Positions 8,265-15,952 of a DNA stretch of 64,000 bases are shown in pieces. The notes beneath the pieces were generated by a model. That model had not been told where the DNA came from, ran no database searches, and saw nothing but the letters and a program-made list of their open reading frames with translations. Source of the stretch: an uncultured Pseudomonadales bacterium (GTDB lineage Bacteria > Pseudomonadota > Gammaproteobacteria > Pseudomonadales > Pseudohongiellaceae); contig CAMYOK010000002.1 of the NCBI GenBank assembly GCA_947259995.1, forward strand, positions 1,156,881 through 1,220,880, given 5' to 3'. Within the stretch, counting starts at the first letter, position 1. Each line of letters opens with the position of its first letter. Position numbers and translations under genes: made by a program.

Positions 8265-9058
8265 TTTTTGTTAGTGAAAAGTGCGGGTACTAGATAAGAG
8301 AGCACGAAGAAACAGCAAGCAGTGACCACGATTGATGGCCCTGCTGGAGTGTCCCAGAAATAAGAAAGCAGCAAGCCACCACAAACTGAAAGCCCCCCTA
8401 CCAGGCTCGCCCCTAATGCCATTTGTTCCGGTGTTTGTGCAAGTTTTCTCGCAGCCGCTGGAGGGATAATCAGTAGAGATGTGATTAGAAGTACGCCGAT
8501 AATTTTCATTGAAACGGCAATTAACAGCGCAACCATTAGCACCATCAAAGCGTGTAACTTACCTACTGGCACGCCCTCTACTTTCGCTAGCTCCTCATGT
8601 ACCGTAACGGCCAATAAACCATTCCAATATTTTAACAGCAGCGCCGCTACTAGTGCGGAACAAGCACCAATCCACCATAGATCTTGTGTGCCAATTGTTA
8701 GTAGATCGCCAAATAAATACCCCATCAAGTTGATCTGCACAGTGTTTGAAAGAGAAAGAATCAACATGCCAAATGCGAGCGTGCCGTGCGCGAGAATCCC
8801 AAGCAATGTATCCGTTGACAGAGTTTTGTTGCGCTCCAATACAATTAGAAGCCCAGCAAAAAAAACAGAACTGGCAATGACGGCAATCTGCAGATTGATA
8901 TCCATCAAAATACCAATTGCAATCCCCAGTAATGATGAGTGAGCGAGGGTGTCGCCAAAATAAGACATTCGGCGCCAAACTACGAATGACCCCAATGGCC
9001 CTGCAACGAATGCGATACACAGCCCAGCAATCAAGGCTTTTATAATAAAATCAGTCAT
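8261..9058 (-). CDS. znuB: Zinc ABC transporter permease
   Basis: A 265-residue inner-membrane permease of the ABC-3 family with about eight hydrophobic segments. Typical blocks are GPLGSFVVWRRMSYFGDTLAHSSLLGIAIG near the N-terminus and KIIGVLLITSLLIIPPAAAR around residues 185-205. With ZnuC and ZnuA it imports Zn2+ from the periplasm. It overlaps znuC by 8 bp, so the two are translationally coupled. Confidence 0.95.
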   Translation of the reverse strand: MTDFIIKALIAGLCIAFVAGPLGSFVVWRRMSYFGDTLAHSSLLGIAIGILMDINLQIAVIASSVFFAGLLIVLERNKTLSTDTLLGILAHGTLAFGMLILSLSNTVQINLMGYLFGDLLTIGTQDLWWIGACSALVAALLLKYWNGLLAVTVHEELAKVEGVPVGKLHALMVLMVALLIAVSMKIIGVLLITSLLIIPPAAARKLAQTPEQMALGASLVGGLSVCGGLLLSYFWDTPAGPSIVVTACCFFVLSYLVPALFTNKN

Positions 9059-9803
9059 GCTTGTGCTCTACTACTTCGCCGGTCAGGTCGTGGTGGTGAT
9101 TATGATTGTGTGTATACACGGCAAGATTTTTCGCTTCTTTCTTGCCAAATAGTGCTAGGTAAGAAGGGTCCACACTGACTTGTTCTGGGCGACCATGGCA
9201 ACAGATATGATGGTTGAGACATACGACCTCATCTGTTTTGGCCATAACCAAATGCAAATCGTGGGAAATCATTAGAACACCACAGTTATGCCGAGCCCGA
9301 ATATCGTTAATGAGTTGATAGAGCTCAGCTTGCCCGGACACATCGACGCCCTGTGCAGGTTCATCTAAGACTAATAATTGCGGCTGTTGAGACAAGGCAC
9401 GAGCCAATAGTACGCGTTGCATCTCCCCGCCAGAGATAGAGCGCAGCTGATGGTTCATCAAATGTGTGATCTGTACTTCTTCTAAGATTTCGCTAATAGG
9501 GGCGCTCGATTTGTGACGAGCAAGCTCGAGAAAACGTCGTACCGTGATCGGCATCGTTGCTTCGACATGTAGTTTTTGCGGCATATAGCCAATGCGCAGA
9601 TTCTTTGGTTTCTCTAAGTGGCCCGACTGTGGTTTTAATAAGCCAAGAATAATACGCACTAGTGTTGTCTTGCCGGCACCATTTGGGCCAATTAGGGTGA
9701 GTACTTGTCCTTGCTTGACGGTGAGGCTGACATTCTGCAGCACTTGGCGATCACCAAACTGGATGCTGATGTTTTCTGCCTTGATTAGGCATGAATTGTC
9801 CAT
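9051..9803 (-). CDS. znuC: Zinc ABC transporter ATP-binding protein
   Basis: A 250-residue ABC ATPase: Walker A GPNGAGKTT, signature ISGGEMQRVLLARAL, Walker B LLVLDEPAQGVD and switch His ISHDLH. The start is placed at the ATG at 9803 (MDNSCLIKAENI) because AAGGA lies 8 nt upstream; an upstream in-frame start adds an unlikely 14 residues and runs toward the Zur box. The C-terminus is His-rich (HNHNHHHD), as in many ZnuC proteins, and may bind zinc. It is divergent from znuA; no zur gene lies in this cluster. Confidence 0.95.
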   Translation of the reverse strand: MDNSCLIKAENISIQFGDRQVLQNVSLTVKQGQVLTLIGPNGAGKTTLVRIILGLLKPQSGHLEKPKNLRIGYMPQKLHVEATMPITVRRFLELARHKSSAPISEILEEVQITHLMNHQLRSISGGEMQRVLLARALSQQPQLLVLDEPAQGVDVSGQAELYQLINDIRARHNCGVLMISHDLHLVMAKTDEVVCLNHHICCHGRPEQVSVDPSYLALFGKKEAKNLAVYTHNHNHHHDLTGEVVEHKHD

Positions 9804-9855
9804 GGAGATGGTCCTTCGGCTCCGCGGAAAAACGCAGAAGAGCACTGGAAATCGA

Positions 9856-9878
9856 TAAGTGGTATATCATAGCATTAC
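9856..9878. promoter_or_regulatory. Zur box between znuC and znuA
   Basis: A 23-bp imperfect palindrome in the 104-bp divergent gap. By eye it matches the gammaproteobacterial Zur consensus (GAAATGTTATA-n-mirror) at 16 of 22 informative positions, including the TATA and ATA core and the CATT arm. Zur with zinc represses znu genes, so one site could control both directions. Confidence 0.75.
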
Positions 9879-9907
9879 TTTCATCAGCTCAGCGTAAGAT
9901 ATAGTTC

Positions 9908-10813
9908 ATGTTATCAGTCTTCAGATTACCCCTAGTTATGGCTTTCCTGCTCATATTGTCCTCGGCTAACGCTACAGCACAAGCCAAGGTCGTGACCAGT
10001 GTGAAGCCGTTACAGCTCATCGCCGCAGCGATTACCGATGGCGTATCAACGCCTAGCACGCTCATTCCCGCTAACCAATCGCCGCACCATTTCAGCCTGC
10101 GTCCATCCGATGTACGTCGCGTGATAGAGGCGGATGTGCTTGTGTGGGTGGGTCCTGGGCTGGAAACTTACTTGACCCGCGTCATCGCACAAAGCGGCAA
10201 GGCGGCCCAGGTCATCGAAGCCGCTAAAATCGAGGGGATGTACCTGCTTGATCTACAGGACCTCGGCCACGATCATAGCTACGGCGAAGATGAGCCCTAT
10301 GATCCGCATCTTTGGCTCAATACAGACAATGCCCTGCTCATTGCTGAAGCTCTTTTGGAGGCCCTTGTGCAGACAGACCCAGACAGGGCCCCTGCATACC
10401 GCAGTAATTTTGCGCGCTTTAAAACGGAAGTAGAGGGTCTTAAACTGCGCTTGAATGAACAGTTTTTACCATTGAAGTCTAGTGCATACGCTGTCTACCA
10501 CAATGGTACCCATTACTTTGAGCAGCAATTTGGCTTGACCCACCTATTCGTTTTAGTGCCAGAACACGAACAACAACCAGGGGTTCGACACCTATTGGCC
10601 GTGCGTAAGCAAATAGAAGCCTTGCAACCGGGCTGTTTGCTGACTGACATCAATGCCAATGCAACAACGATTAATACGGTGTTTCAAGACTCAAATGTAC
10701 GCCAAGCCTCGCTCGATACCTTGGGTGAAGGAGTAGAGCTTGGTCGCGATGCCTACACAAGACTAATCGAGAACCTTGCTCAATCGGTGCAGCAATGTAT
10801 TAGTCCACAATGA
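9908..10813 (+). CDS. znuA: Periplasmic zinc-binding protein of the ZnuABC importer
   Basis: 301 residues with an N-terminal signal peptide ending near ANATAQA. It belongs to the cluster A-I metal-binding family: conserved His in SPHHFSLRPSD, the short acidic/His loop GHDHSYGEDEPYDPHLWL, HNGTHYFEQQFGL and the late LTDINAN Asp. The His-rich loop is much shorter than in E. coli ZnuA. It delivers Zn2+ to ZnuBC and is transcribed away from znuCB across the Zur box. Confidence 0.94.
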   Translation: MLSVFRLPLVMAFLLILSSANATAQAKVVTSVKPLQLIAAAITDGVSTPSTLIPANQSPHHFSLRPSDVRRVIEADVLVWVGPGLETYLTRVIAQSGKAAQVIEAAKIEGMYLLDLQDLGHDHSYGEDEPYDPHLWLNTDNALLIAEALLEALVQTDPDRAPAYRSNFARFKTEVEGLKLRLNEQFLPLKSSAYAVYHNGTHYFEQQFGLTHLFVLVPEHEQQPGVRHLLAVRKQIEALQPGCLLTDINANATTINTVFQDSNVRQASLDTLGEGVELGRDAYTRLIENLAQSVQQCISPQ

Positions 10814-10848
10814 ACGTCTGCATCGCTACGCATAAGGAATAATTGACT

Positions 10849-13608
10849 ATGGAATCTAATCCGCCAGCGGCCATCGATCTTATATTGGTAGATGGGTCGT
10901 CATATTTATTTCGTGCCTTTCATGCCTTGCCGCCGCTTATCACCAGTAAGCAGCAACATACCGGCGCTATCAAGGGTGTGATCAATATGATTCGCAGTCT
11001 TGTTAAAAACTATCCCGACAGTCGTATTGCCGTTGTTTTCGATGCAAAGGGTAAGACATTTCGCAACGAAATTTATGCGGAATATAAGATGCATCGCCCA
11101 CCAATGCCTGATGAGTTGCGCTCTCAAATCGAGCCGATTCACGCCATCATCAAAGCGATGGGTTTGCCAATATTGGTGATCGACGGTGTCGAGGCCGATG
11201 ACGTGATTGGTACTCTTGCCACGCGTGCCAATGCCGCCGAAATTCGCACCCTGATATCCACGGGTGATAAAGATTTGGCGCAACTCGTCACCCCTAGTGT
11301 CACCTTGCTCAATACCATGAATAACGAGGCGTTAGACCCAGAAGGAGTGGTGAAAAAATTTGGTTTAGCGCCCGAAAGAATTGTTGAGTATTTAGCCCTA
11401 ATGGGTGACAAGGTCGATAATATTCCCGGGGTGCCAGGAGTTGGCCCAAAGACCGCGGTGAAGTGGCTGCAAGAATATGGCACTCTCGCGAATTTATTGG
11501 AAAATGCCGAAAAAATAAAAGGCAAGATTGGCGAGCGACTGCGCGAGAACATCGAGCAACTTTGGTTGTCACATGAATTGGCGACAATAAAGAGAGACGT
11601 GGCACTTGATGTTGAGATCGATCAACTAGTGCATGCAGAGGAAGATAACGAAGCGCTGCACGATCTTTACACGACATTCGAATTCAAGTCCTGGATTAAA
11701 GAAGTCGAAAGCAAGGGTGCTGTCGGTTCGATCACCCAGGACAGTGCTGCACAAGCCCAGCAAGACGAAGCTGCAGCCGATGAGGATCAAGCGCCGCAGG
11801 AAACAATCGTCGAGGCAGTGCTCGATGAGGCACAGTTGTTATCGTGTTGTGAGCAGCTCAAGAGCGCTGCGTCCATTGCCATCTCACTAGAAACTGATGG
11901 CGCTCATTATATGGAGGCGGCGATCATTGGGGTGGCCGTTGCAGTAGAAGCAGGTGCTGCCTTCTATATTCCGGTAGCTCACGACTCCTTAGAGTTTCCA
12001 AGCCAGCTCGACCGTCAATTCGTGATGCAAACGCTAAAGCCTATTTTGCAAGATGGAGCGTTGGATAAGATTGCTCATAACAGCAAACGCGTTATCCATG
12101 TTTTGGCGAATTACGATATTGAGTTGGCTGGCTTGCGCTTCGATACACTGACCGCTTCATACGTCTTGAATTCGGTTGCCTTGGACCACCAGCTACATAA
12201 AATTAGCGATTACTATTTGAGCCTCGGTTTGCAGTCTCCAGAAGAGTTGTTGGGAAAGGGTAAAGCAAAACTCGCATTCAGCCAGCTCGACCTTGCTACG
12301 GCAAGAGCCTATGCAGGTAGAAAAGCAGACCTTGTGCTGCGCTTACGCCAGCACTTGGCCAAAGCGCTAAAAGCTACCGGTGAGCTGGAAGGTTTGCATC
12401 GTTACTATGAGATGGCGCTGATTTCAGTATTGCAAACTATGGAGCGCAACGGGATCTTAGTGGATGCCGAAGTGTTGGGTAAACAGAGCAAAGCGATTGG
12501 TGAGCGGCTCGTTGAGGTTGAGCGCTCGGCGTTCGAAATGGCGGGCGAGGAATTTAATCTGGGTTCGCCTAAGCAATTACAGCGAATCTTCTATGAGAAA
12601 CTGCAATTGCCGATTTTGAAGAAAACCCCTAAAGGGCAACCCTCTACGGCAGAACCCATTCTGCAAGAGCTCGCATTGGATTACGAGCTACCAAAGTTAA
12701 TCATGGATCACCGCGGGTTGAGCAAGCTGAAATCAACCTATACTGATAAATTACCGCTAGATATTAATAAGCGAACAGGTCGAATCCATTCGAGTTTTCA
12801 GCAGGCCGTTGCAGCGACAGGGCGACTTTCGTCAACAGATCCAAACCTACAAAACATTCCTATTCGTACTGCCGAGGGGCGAAAGGTTAGGCAGGCGTTT
12901 GTTGCCCGCAAAGGGTATCGATTATTGGCAGCCGACTATTCACAAGTCGAGCTGAGAATAATGGCGCACTTGTCCAGTGATTCTGGTTTGTTGAAGGCGT
13001 TCTCTAATGCGCAAGATGTGCATAAGGCGACGGCGGCTGAGGTGTTCTCGACTCCACTTGAAGAGGTTACGCAAGAACAGCGGCGCCGCGCCAAGGCGAT
13101 AAATTTTGGTCTCATTTACGGGATGTCCGCTTTTGGTTTGGCGCGCCAGTTAGGGATTGACCGTCAAAGTGCTCAGCATTACGTTGATCTGTACTTCCAG
13201 AAATACCCCGGGGTCTTAAAATATATGGAGCAGACACAAGCCTATGCCGATGAGCATGGGTTTGTAGAAACAATCTTTGGGCGCCGGCTCTATTTGCCCG
13301 ACATTCATGCGGGCAATGGCATGTTGCGCAAAGCAGCGCAGCGCACGGCCATTAACGCTCCTATGCAAGGCAGTGCGGCAGACATCATTAAGCAGGCGAT
13401 GATCGATATTGATCACTGGTTAAGCAGCGGCGTGTTAGATGCGCGCATGGTGCTTCAGGTGCACGATGAGCTTGTTTTTGAGGTTGCAGAAGCAGATGTG
13501 GCGCTATTGAGCGAGGGCGTTCGCTTTCGGATGGTGAGCGCAGCGGCTCTAAGCGTGCCGCTGGTCGTCGATGTAGGCGTAGGCTTTAATTGGGATGAGG
13601 CTCACTAG
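10849..13608 (+). CDS. polA: DNA polymerase I with degenerate proofreading site
   Basis: About 919 residues in three domains: 5'-3' nuclease (1-290), 3'-5' exonuclease fold (about 320-510) and family A polymerase (510-919), with YSQVELRIMAHLS, KAINFGLIYGMSAFGL and QVHDELVFEV. Proofreading carboxylates are largely lost: the E. coli D355/E357 pair reads S346/E348, D424 reads V415 and D501 reads K492, while Y497 is kept as Y488. Excision repair and primer removal should be intact, editing probably not. The ATG at 10849 follows AAGGA; a TTG two codons earlier is less likely. The 3' end overlaps engB by 23 bp, convergently. Confidence 0.96.
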   Translation: MESNPPAAIDLILVDGSSYLFRAFHALPPLITSKQQHTGAIKGVINMIRSLVKNYPDSRIAVVFDAKGKTFRNEIYAEYKMHRPPMPDELRSQIEPIHAIIKAMGLPILVIDGVEADDVIGTLATRANAAEIRTLISTGDKDLAQLVTPSVTLLNTMNNEALDPEGVVKKFGLAPERIVEYLALMGDKVDNIPGVPGVGPKTAVKWLQEYGTLANLLENAEKIKGKIGERLRENIEQLWLSHELATIKRDVALDVEIDQLVHAEEDNEALHDLYTTFEFKSWIKEVESKGAVGSITQDSAAQAQQDEAAADEDQAPQETIVEAVLDEAQLLSCCEQLKSAASIAISLETDGAHYMEAAIIGVAVAVEAGAAFYIPVAHDSLEFPSQLDRQFVMQTLKPILQDGALDKIAHNSKRVIHVLANYDIELAGLRFDTLTASYVLNSVALDHQLHKISDYYLSLGLQSPEELLGKGKAKLAFSQLDLATARAYAGRKADLVLRLRQHLAKALKATGELEGLHRYYEMALISVLQTMERNGILVDAEVLGKQSKAIGERLVEVERSAFEMAGEEFNLGSPKQLQRIFYEKLQLPILKKTPKGQPSTAEPILQELALDYELPKLIMDHRGLSKLKSTYTDKLPLDINKRTGRIHSSFQQAVAATGRLSSTDPNLQNIPIRTAEGRKVRQAFVARKGYRLLAADYSQVELRIMAHLSSDSGLLKAFSNAQDVHKATAAEVFSTPLEEVTQEQRRRAKAINFGLIYGMSAFGLARQLGIDRQSAQHYVDLYFQKYPGVLKYMEQTQAYADEHGFVETIFGRRLYLPDIHAGNGMLRKAAQRTAINAPMQGSAADIIKQAMIDIDHWLSSGVLDARMVLQVHDELVFEVAEADVALLSEGVRFRMVSAAALSVPLVVDVGVGFNWDEAH

Positions 13609-14197
13609 CCTCTTCCGCAAGCCAGGCATTCAGTTTCGCCTCGAGCCCTTCAAGCCCGGACTTTTGCAGGGATGAAAATAGCTGAATCGTAGCGTTGGGG
13701 TATTGTGCCAATTGCTTGCGCGCAGCAAGCAGGGCGTTTTGAGAGGCGCCGCGTTTCAATTTGTCCGATTTTGTTAAAAGGACATGAATCGGCAGATTAG
13801 ATTCGTGAGACCAGTTGATCATCATCAAATCGAATTCTTTAAAGGCGTGTCGAACGTCGGTGAGCAGTACCAAACCGACTAGAGCATCTCTTTGATTTAA
13901 ATACAGTTCTAAATGCTCTTGCCATTGGTTTTTAACATTCAATGGCACTTTCGCATAGCCGTAACCGGGCAGATCGACCAGGTAGCGCCCTTCTCCGATA
14001 CCAAAGAAGTTAATTAGTTGCGTGCGCCCAGGAGTCTTACTGGTGCGAGCAAGGCGATTTTGGTTGGTAAGGACGTTTATGGCGCTAGATTTGCCGGCAT
14101 TACTGCGCCCTGCGAAGGCAACCTCGCGTAAACTGTCGCTTGGACAGTCGTTAAGGCCAACGGCGCTGGTAACGAAACTTGCTAATTTATAATTCAT
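13586..14197 (-). CDS. engB: Ribosome biogenesis GTPase YihA/YsxC (EngB)
   Basis: A 203-residue TrmE-Era-type GTPase that assists large ribosomal subunit assembly. G1 is GRSNAGKSS, G2 is TSKTPGRTQLINFF, G3 is DLPGYG and G4 is LTKSDK. The start at 14197 (MNYKLASFVTSAVG) matches the family length (E. coli about 210). The frame stays open 41 codons further upstream, but that stretch has no homologous character. It is convergent with polA and divergent from cytochrome c4. Confidence 0.92.
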   Translation of the reverse strand: MNYKLASFVTSAVGLNDCPSDSLREVAFAGRSNAGKSSAINVLTNQNRLARTSKTPGRTQLINFFGIGEGRYLVDLPGYGYAKVPLNVKNQWQEHLELYLNQRDALVGLVLLTDVRHAFKEFDLMMINWSHESNLPIHVLLTKSDKLKRGASQNALLAARKQLAQYPNATIQLFSSLQKSGLEGLEAKLNAWLAEEASEPHPN

Positions 14198-14342
14198 GGG
14201 CGCACTAGATACAGCAAGAATGCTATTTGCGCAAGCGCCCTGCGCGACTGTAAGGCTTGGTAATTGCAAGAAAAGCATAGATTCGAGGCACAAAATACGT
14301 TTCAAGTGGCTGCAATACATAGAGTAATCAGATGTGATGCGT

Positions 14343-14348
14343 TATAAT
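14343..14348 (+). promoter_or_regulatory. Candidate -10 box for cytochrome c4
   Basis: A perfect TATAAT lies 137 bp upstream of the cytochrome c4 start; the -35 hexamer at 17-nt spacing is weak. It would give a leader of about 130 nt that contains a small ACGGT/ACCGT hairpin near 14430. Confidence 0.4.
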
Positions 14349-14484
14349 TCGCGCCCGTTCGTCTGATTAATTTCGTCCGTCATGCCTAAGTGTAGACTCT
14401 AAAAGGGGTTAACTGCGGGGCGGCGACGGTTGACCGTACTGACAATACAAGCACTCTGTGAACTATAGGAAAGTTGGACTATTC

Positions 14485-15111
14485 ATGAAAAATCTAGCCA
14501 CGAAGAATGCACTGACCCTGGTATCTAGCCTTATATTTGTAGCCTTTGCGAGCTTCGGCCACGCACAGGGCAATGCTGCCGCTGGTGAGAGCAAGGTAGC
14601 CGTCTGTGCTGCTTGCCACGGCCCTGCAGGCCAAAGCACCATAGGTGCTAACCCTAAACTAGCAGGTCAAAGCGCTGCTTATTTGATTAAGCAGATGAGC
14701 GAGATCAAGTCAGGTGCTCGCGCAGTGCCTTTAATGACGGGGCTGTTGAATAATTCAAACGAGCAAGACATTGCCGATATGGCAGCGTATTACGCAGAGC
14801 AAGACGTCACGCTTGAAGGCGCCGACCCAGAATTGGTCGAGCTAGGTGAGAGCATCTATCGTTCCGGCATTGCTTCATTGAATGTTGCAGCTTGCAGCGC
14901 TTGCCACTCTCCAACGGGTAAAGGCAACCCACAAGCGGGTTTCCCAGCTTTGAGTGGCCAGCATGCTGAATACACAGCAACTCAGCTTAAAGCATTCCGC
15001 TCTGGTGAGCGTGATAACGACGGAAGAGCGATGCCAATGCGTATTATCTCTGAGCGTCTTACAGACCGTGAGATCGATGCATTGGCGAGCTATATCTCTG
15101 GCCTAAATTAA
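14485..15111 (+). CDS. Cytochrome c4, periplasmic diheme electron carrier
   Basis: 208 residues with a signal peptide (cut after GHA) and two tandem cytochrome c domains: CAACH near residue 43 and CSACH near residue 140. Distal Met ligands lie in VPLMTGLL and AMPMRII. The c4 family carries electrons to terminal oxidases, so it is a plausible donor to the diheme coxB oxidase here. ATG 14485 is chosen because the AGGAAAG upstream fits and the signal peptide then begins MKNLATKN; a GTG nine codons upstream is also open. Linked to dsbA, as in pseudomonads. Confidence 0.93.
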   Translation: MKNLATKNALTLVSSLIFVAFASFGHAQGNAAAGESKVAVCAACHGPAGQSTIGANPKLAGQSAAYLIKQMSEIKSGARAVPLMTGLLNNSNEQDIADMAAYYAEQDVTLEGADPELVELGESIYRSGIASLNVAACSACHSPTGKGNPQAGFPALSGQHAEYTATQLKAFRSGERDNDGRAMPMRIISERLTDREIDALASYISGLN

Positions 15112-15206
15112 GATTTGTGCTCGCGAAGTTTATTTTCGCTAGCACGGTCTTTCTCAGATCAACTGTATAGTATCGATACAAGAAATGAATCCGAGGGAGC
15201 AAGTAT

Positions 15207-15848
15207 ATGAATAAGTTAATGAAGCAATTTCTAGTCGTTTTACTGCTAAGCCCATTGGCGTTTTCTGCGCTTGCTCAGCCTGAGAAGTATGTCGCTGGGA
15301 CGCATTACACCGTATTGCCGGCAGAAGTAAAAACTAACGACCCAAGCAAGATCGAAGTGGTGGAAGTGTTTTGGTACGGTTGTGCCCACTGCTTCCGTTT
15401 TGAGCCCCTCATCGAAGATTGGGAAGCGAATTTGCAGGCAGATGTGGATTTTGTCCGCTTCCCAGGCATGTGGAATGAGTTGATGAAGGTGCATGCACAG
15501 GCTTTCTATGCCGCTGAAGCTCTAGATAAGGTGGATGTTCTACATAACCCACTATTCAATGCAATCAACGTTGAAGGCAACCGACTACAGAATGAGCAGC
15601 AAATCTCTGCCCTGTTCGCTAAGCACGGTGTAAGTGCAGATGAGTTCAGTAAAGTGTTCAACTCATTCTCTGTGCGCACTAAGGTGAATCAAGCAGAAGC
15701 TAAAATGCGCGAATACCAAGTACGTAGCACTCCCAACATGGTAGTGAATGGCAAATATCTGATCTCTACAGGCGACGCGGTGCGCACTCAGCAAGAAATG
15801 TTGGAAGTAGTCAATTTCCTAGTGAACAAAGAAAGAAGCTCTAGCTGA
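15207..15848 (+). CDS. dsbA: Thiol:disulfide interchange protein DsbA, CAHC variant
   Basis: A 213-residue periplasmic dithiol oxidase with a signal peptide (residues 1-23), a thioredoxin fold with a helical insert, and a cis-Pro loop (RSTPNMVV). It makes disulfides in exported proteins, likely including the type II secretion substrates and pseudopilins here. The active site reads C59-A-H-C62 instead of the usual CPHC, so the first dipeptide residue is Ala. A GAGGGAG ribosome site precedes the ATG. Confidence 0.93.
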   Translation: MNKLMKQFLVVLLLSPLAFSALAQPEKYVAGTHYTVLPAEVKTNDPSKIEVVEVFWYGCAHCFRFEPLIEDWEANLQADVDFVRFPGMWNELMKVHAQAFYAAEALDKVDVLHNPLFNAINVEGNRLQNEQQISALFAKHGVSADEFSKVFNSFSVRTKVNQAEAKMREYQVRSTPNMVVNGKYLISTGDAVRTQQEMLEVVNFLVNKERSSS

Positions 15849-15851
15849 TAG

Positions 15852-15902
15852 ACCGTTTACAAAACGGTAATGTGTTGGCGTCGCCTAGAAGCGGCGCCAA
15901 CA
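15852..15902. terminator. Tandem hairpins after dsbA
   Basis: A 7-bp stem (ACCGTTT at 15852-15858, AAACGGT at 15862-15868) is followed by a 12-bp stem with one G-T pair (15873-15884 and 15891-15902, 6-nt loop). Neither has a clear T-run, so they may act as a 3' stabiliser or a weak terminator. Confidence 0.5.
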
Positions 15903-15952
15903 TTCACGGTGGCATTGAAAATCAAGGACGCCCCAAATAAGAGCCGTAATCA

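Noticed and set aside
13586..14484. A Spot 42/ErsA-type small RNA, expected near polA-engB in enterics and pseudomonads
   Set aside because: polA and engB overlap by 23 bp, leaving no gap. The engB-cytochrome c4 gap has a -10 box but no recognisable sRNA with a terminator.
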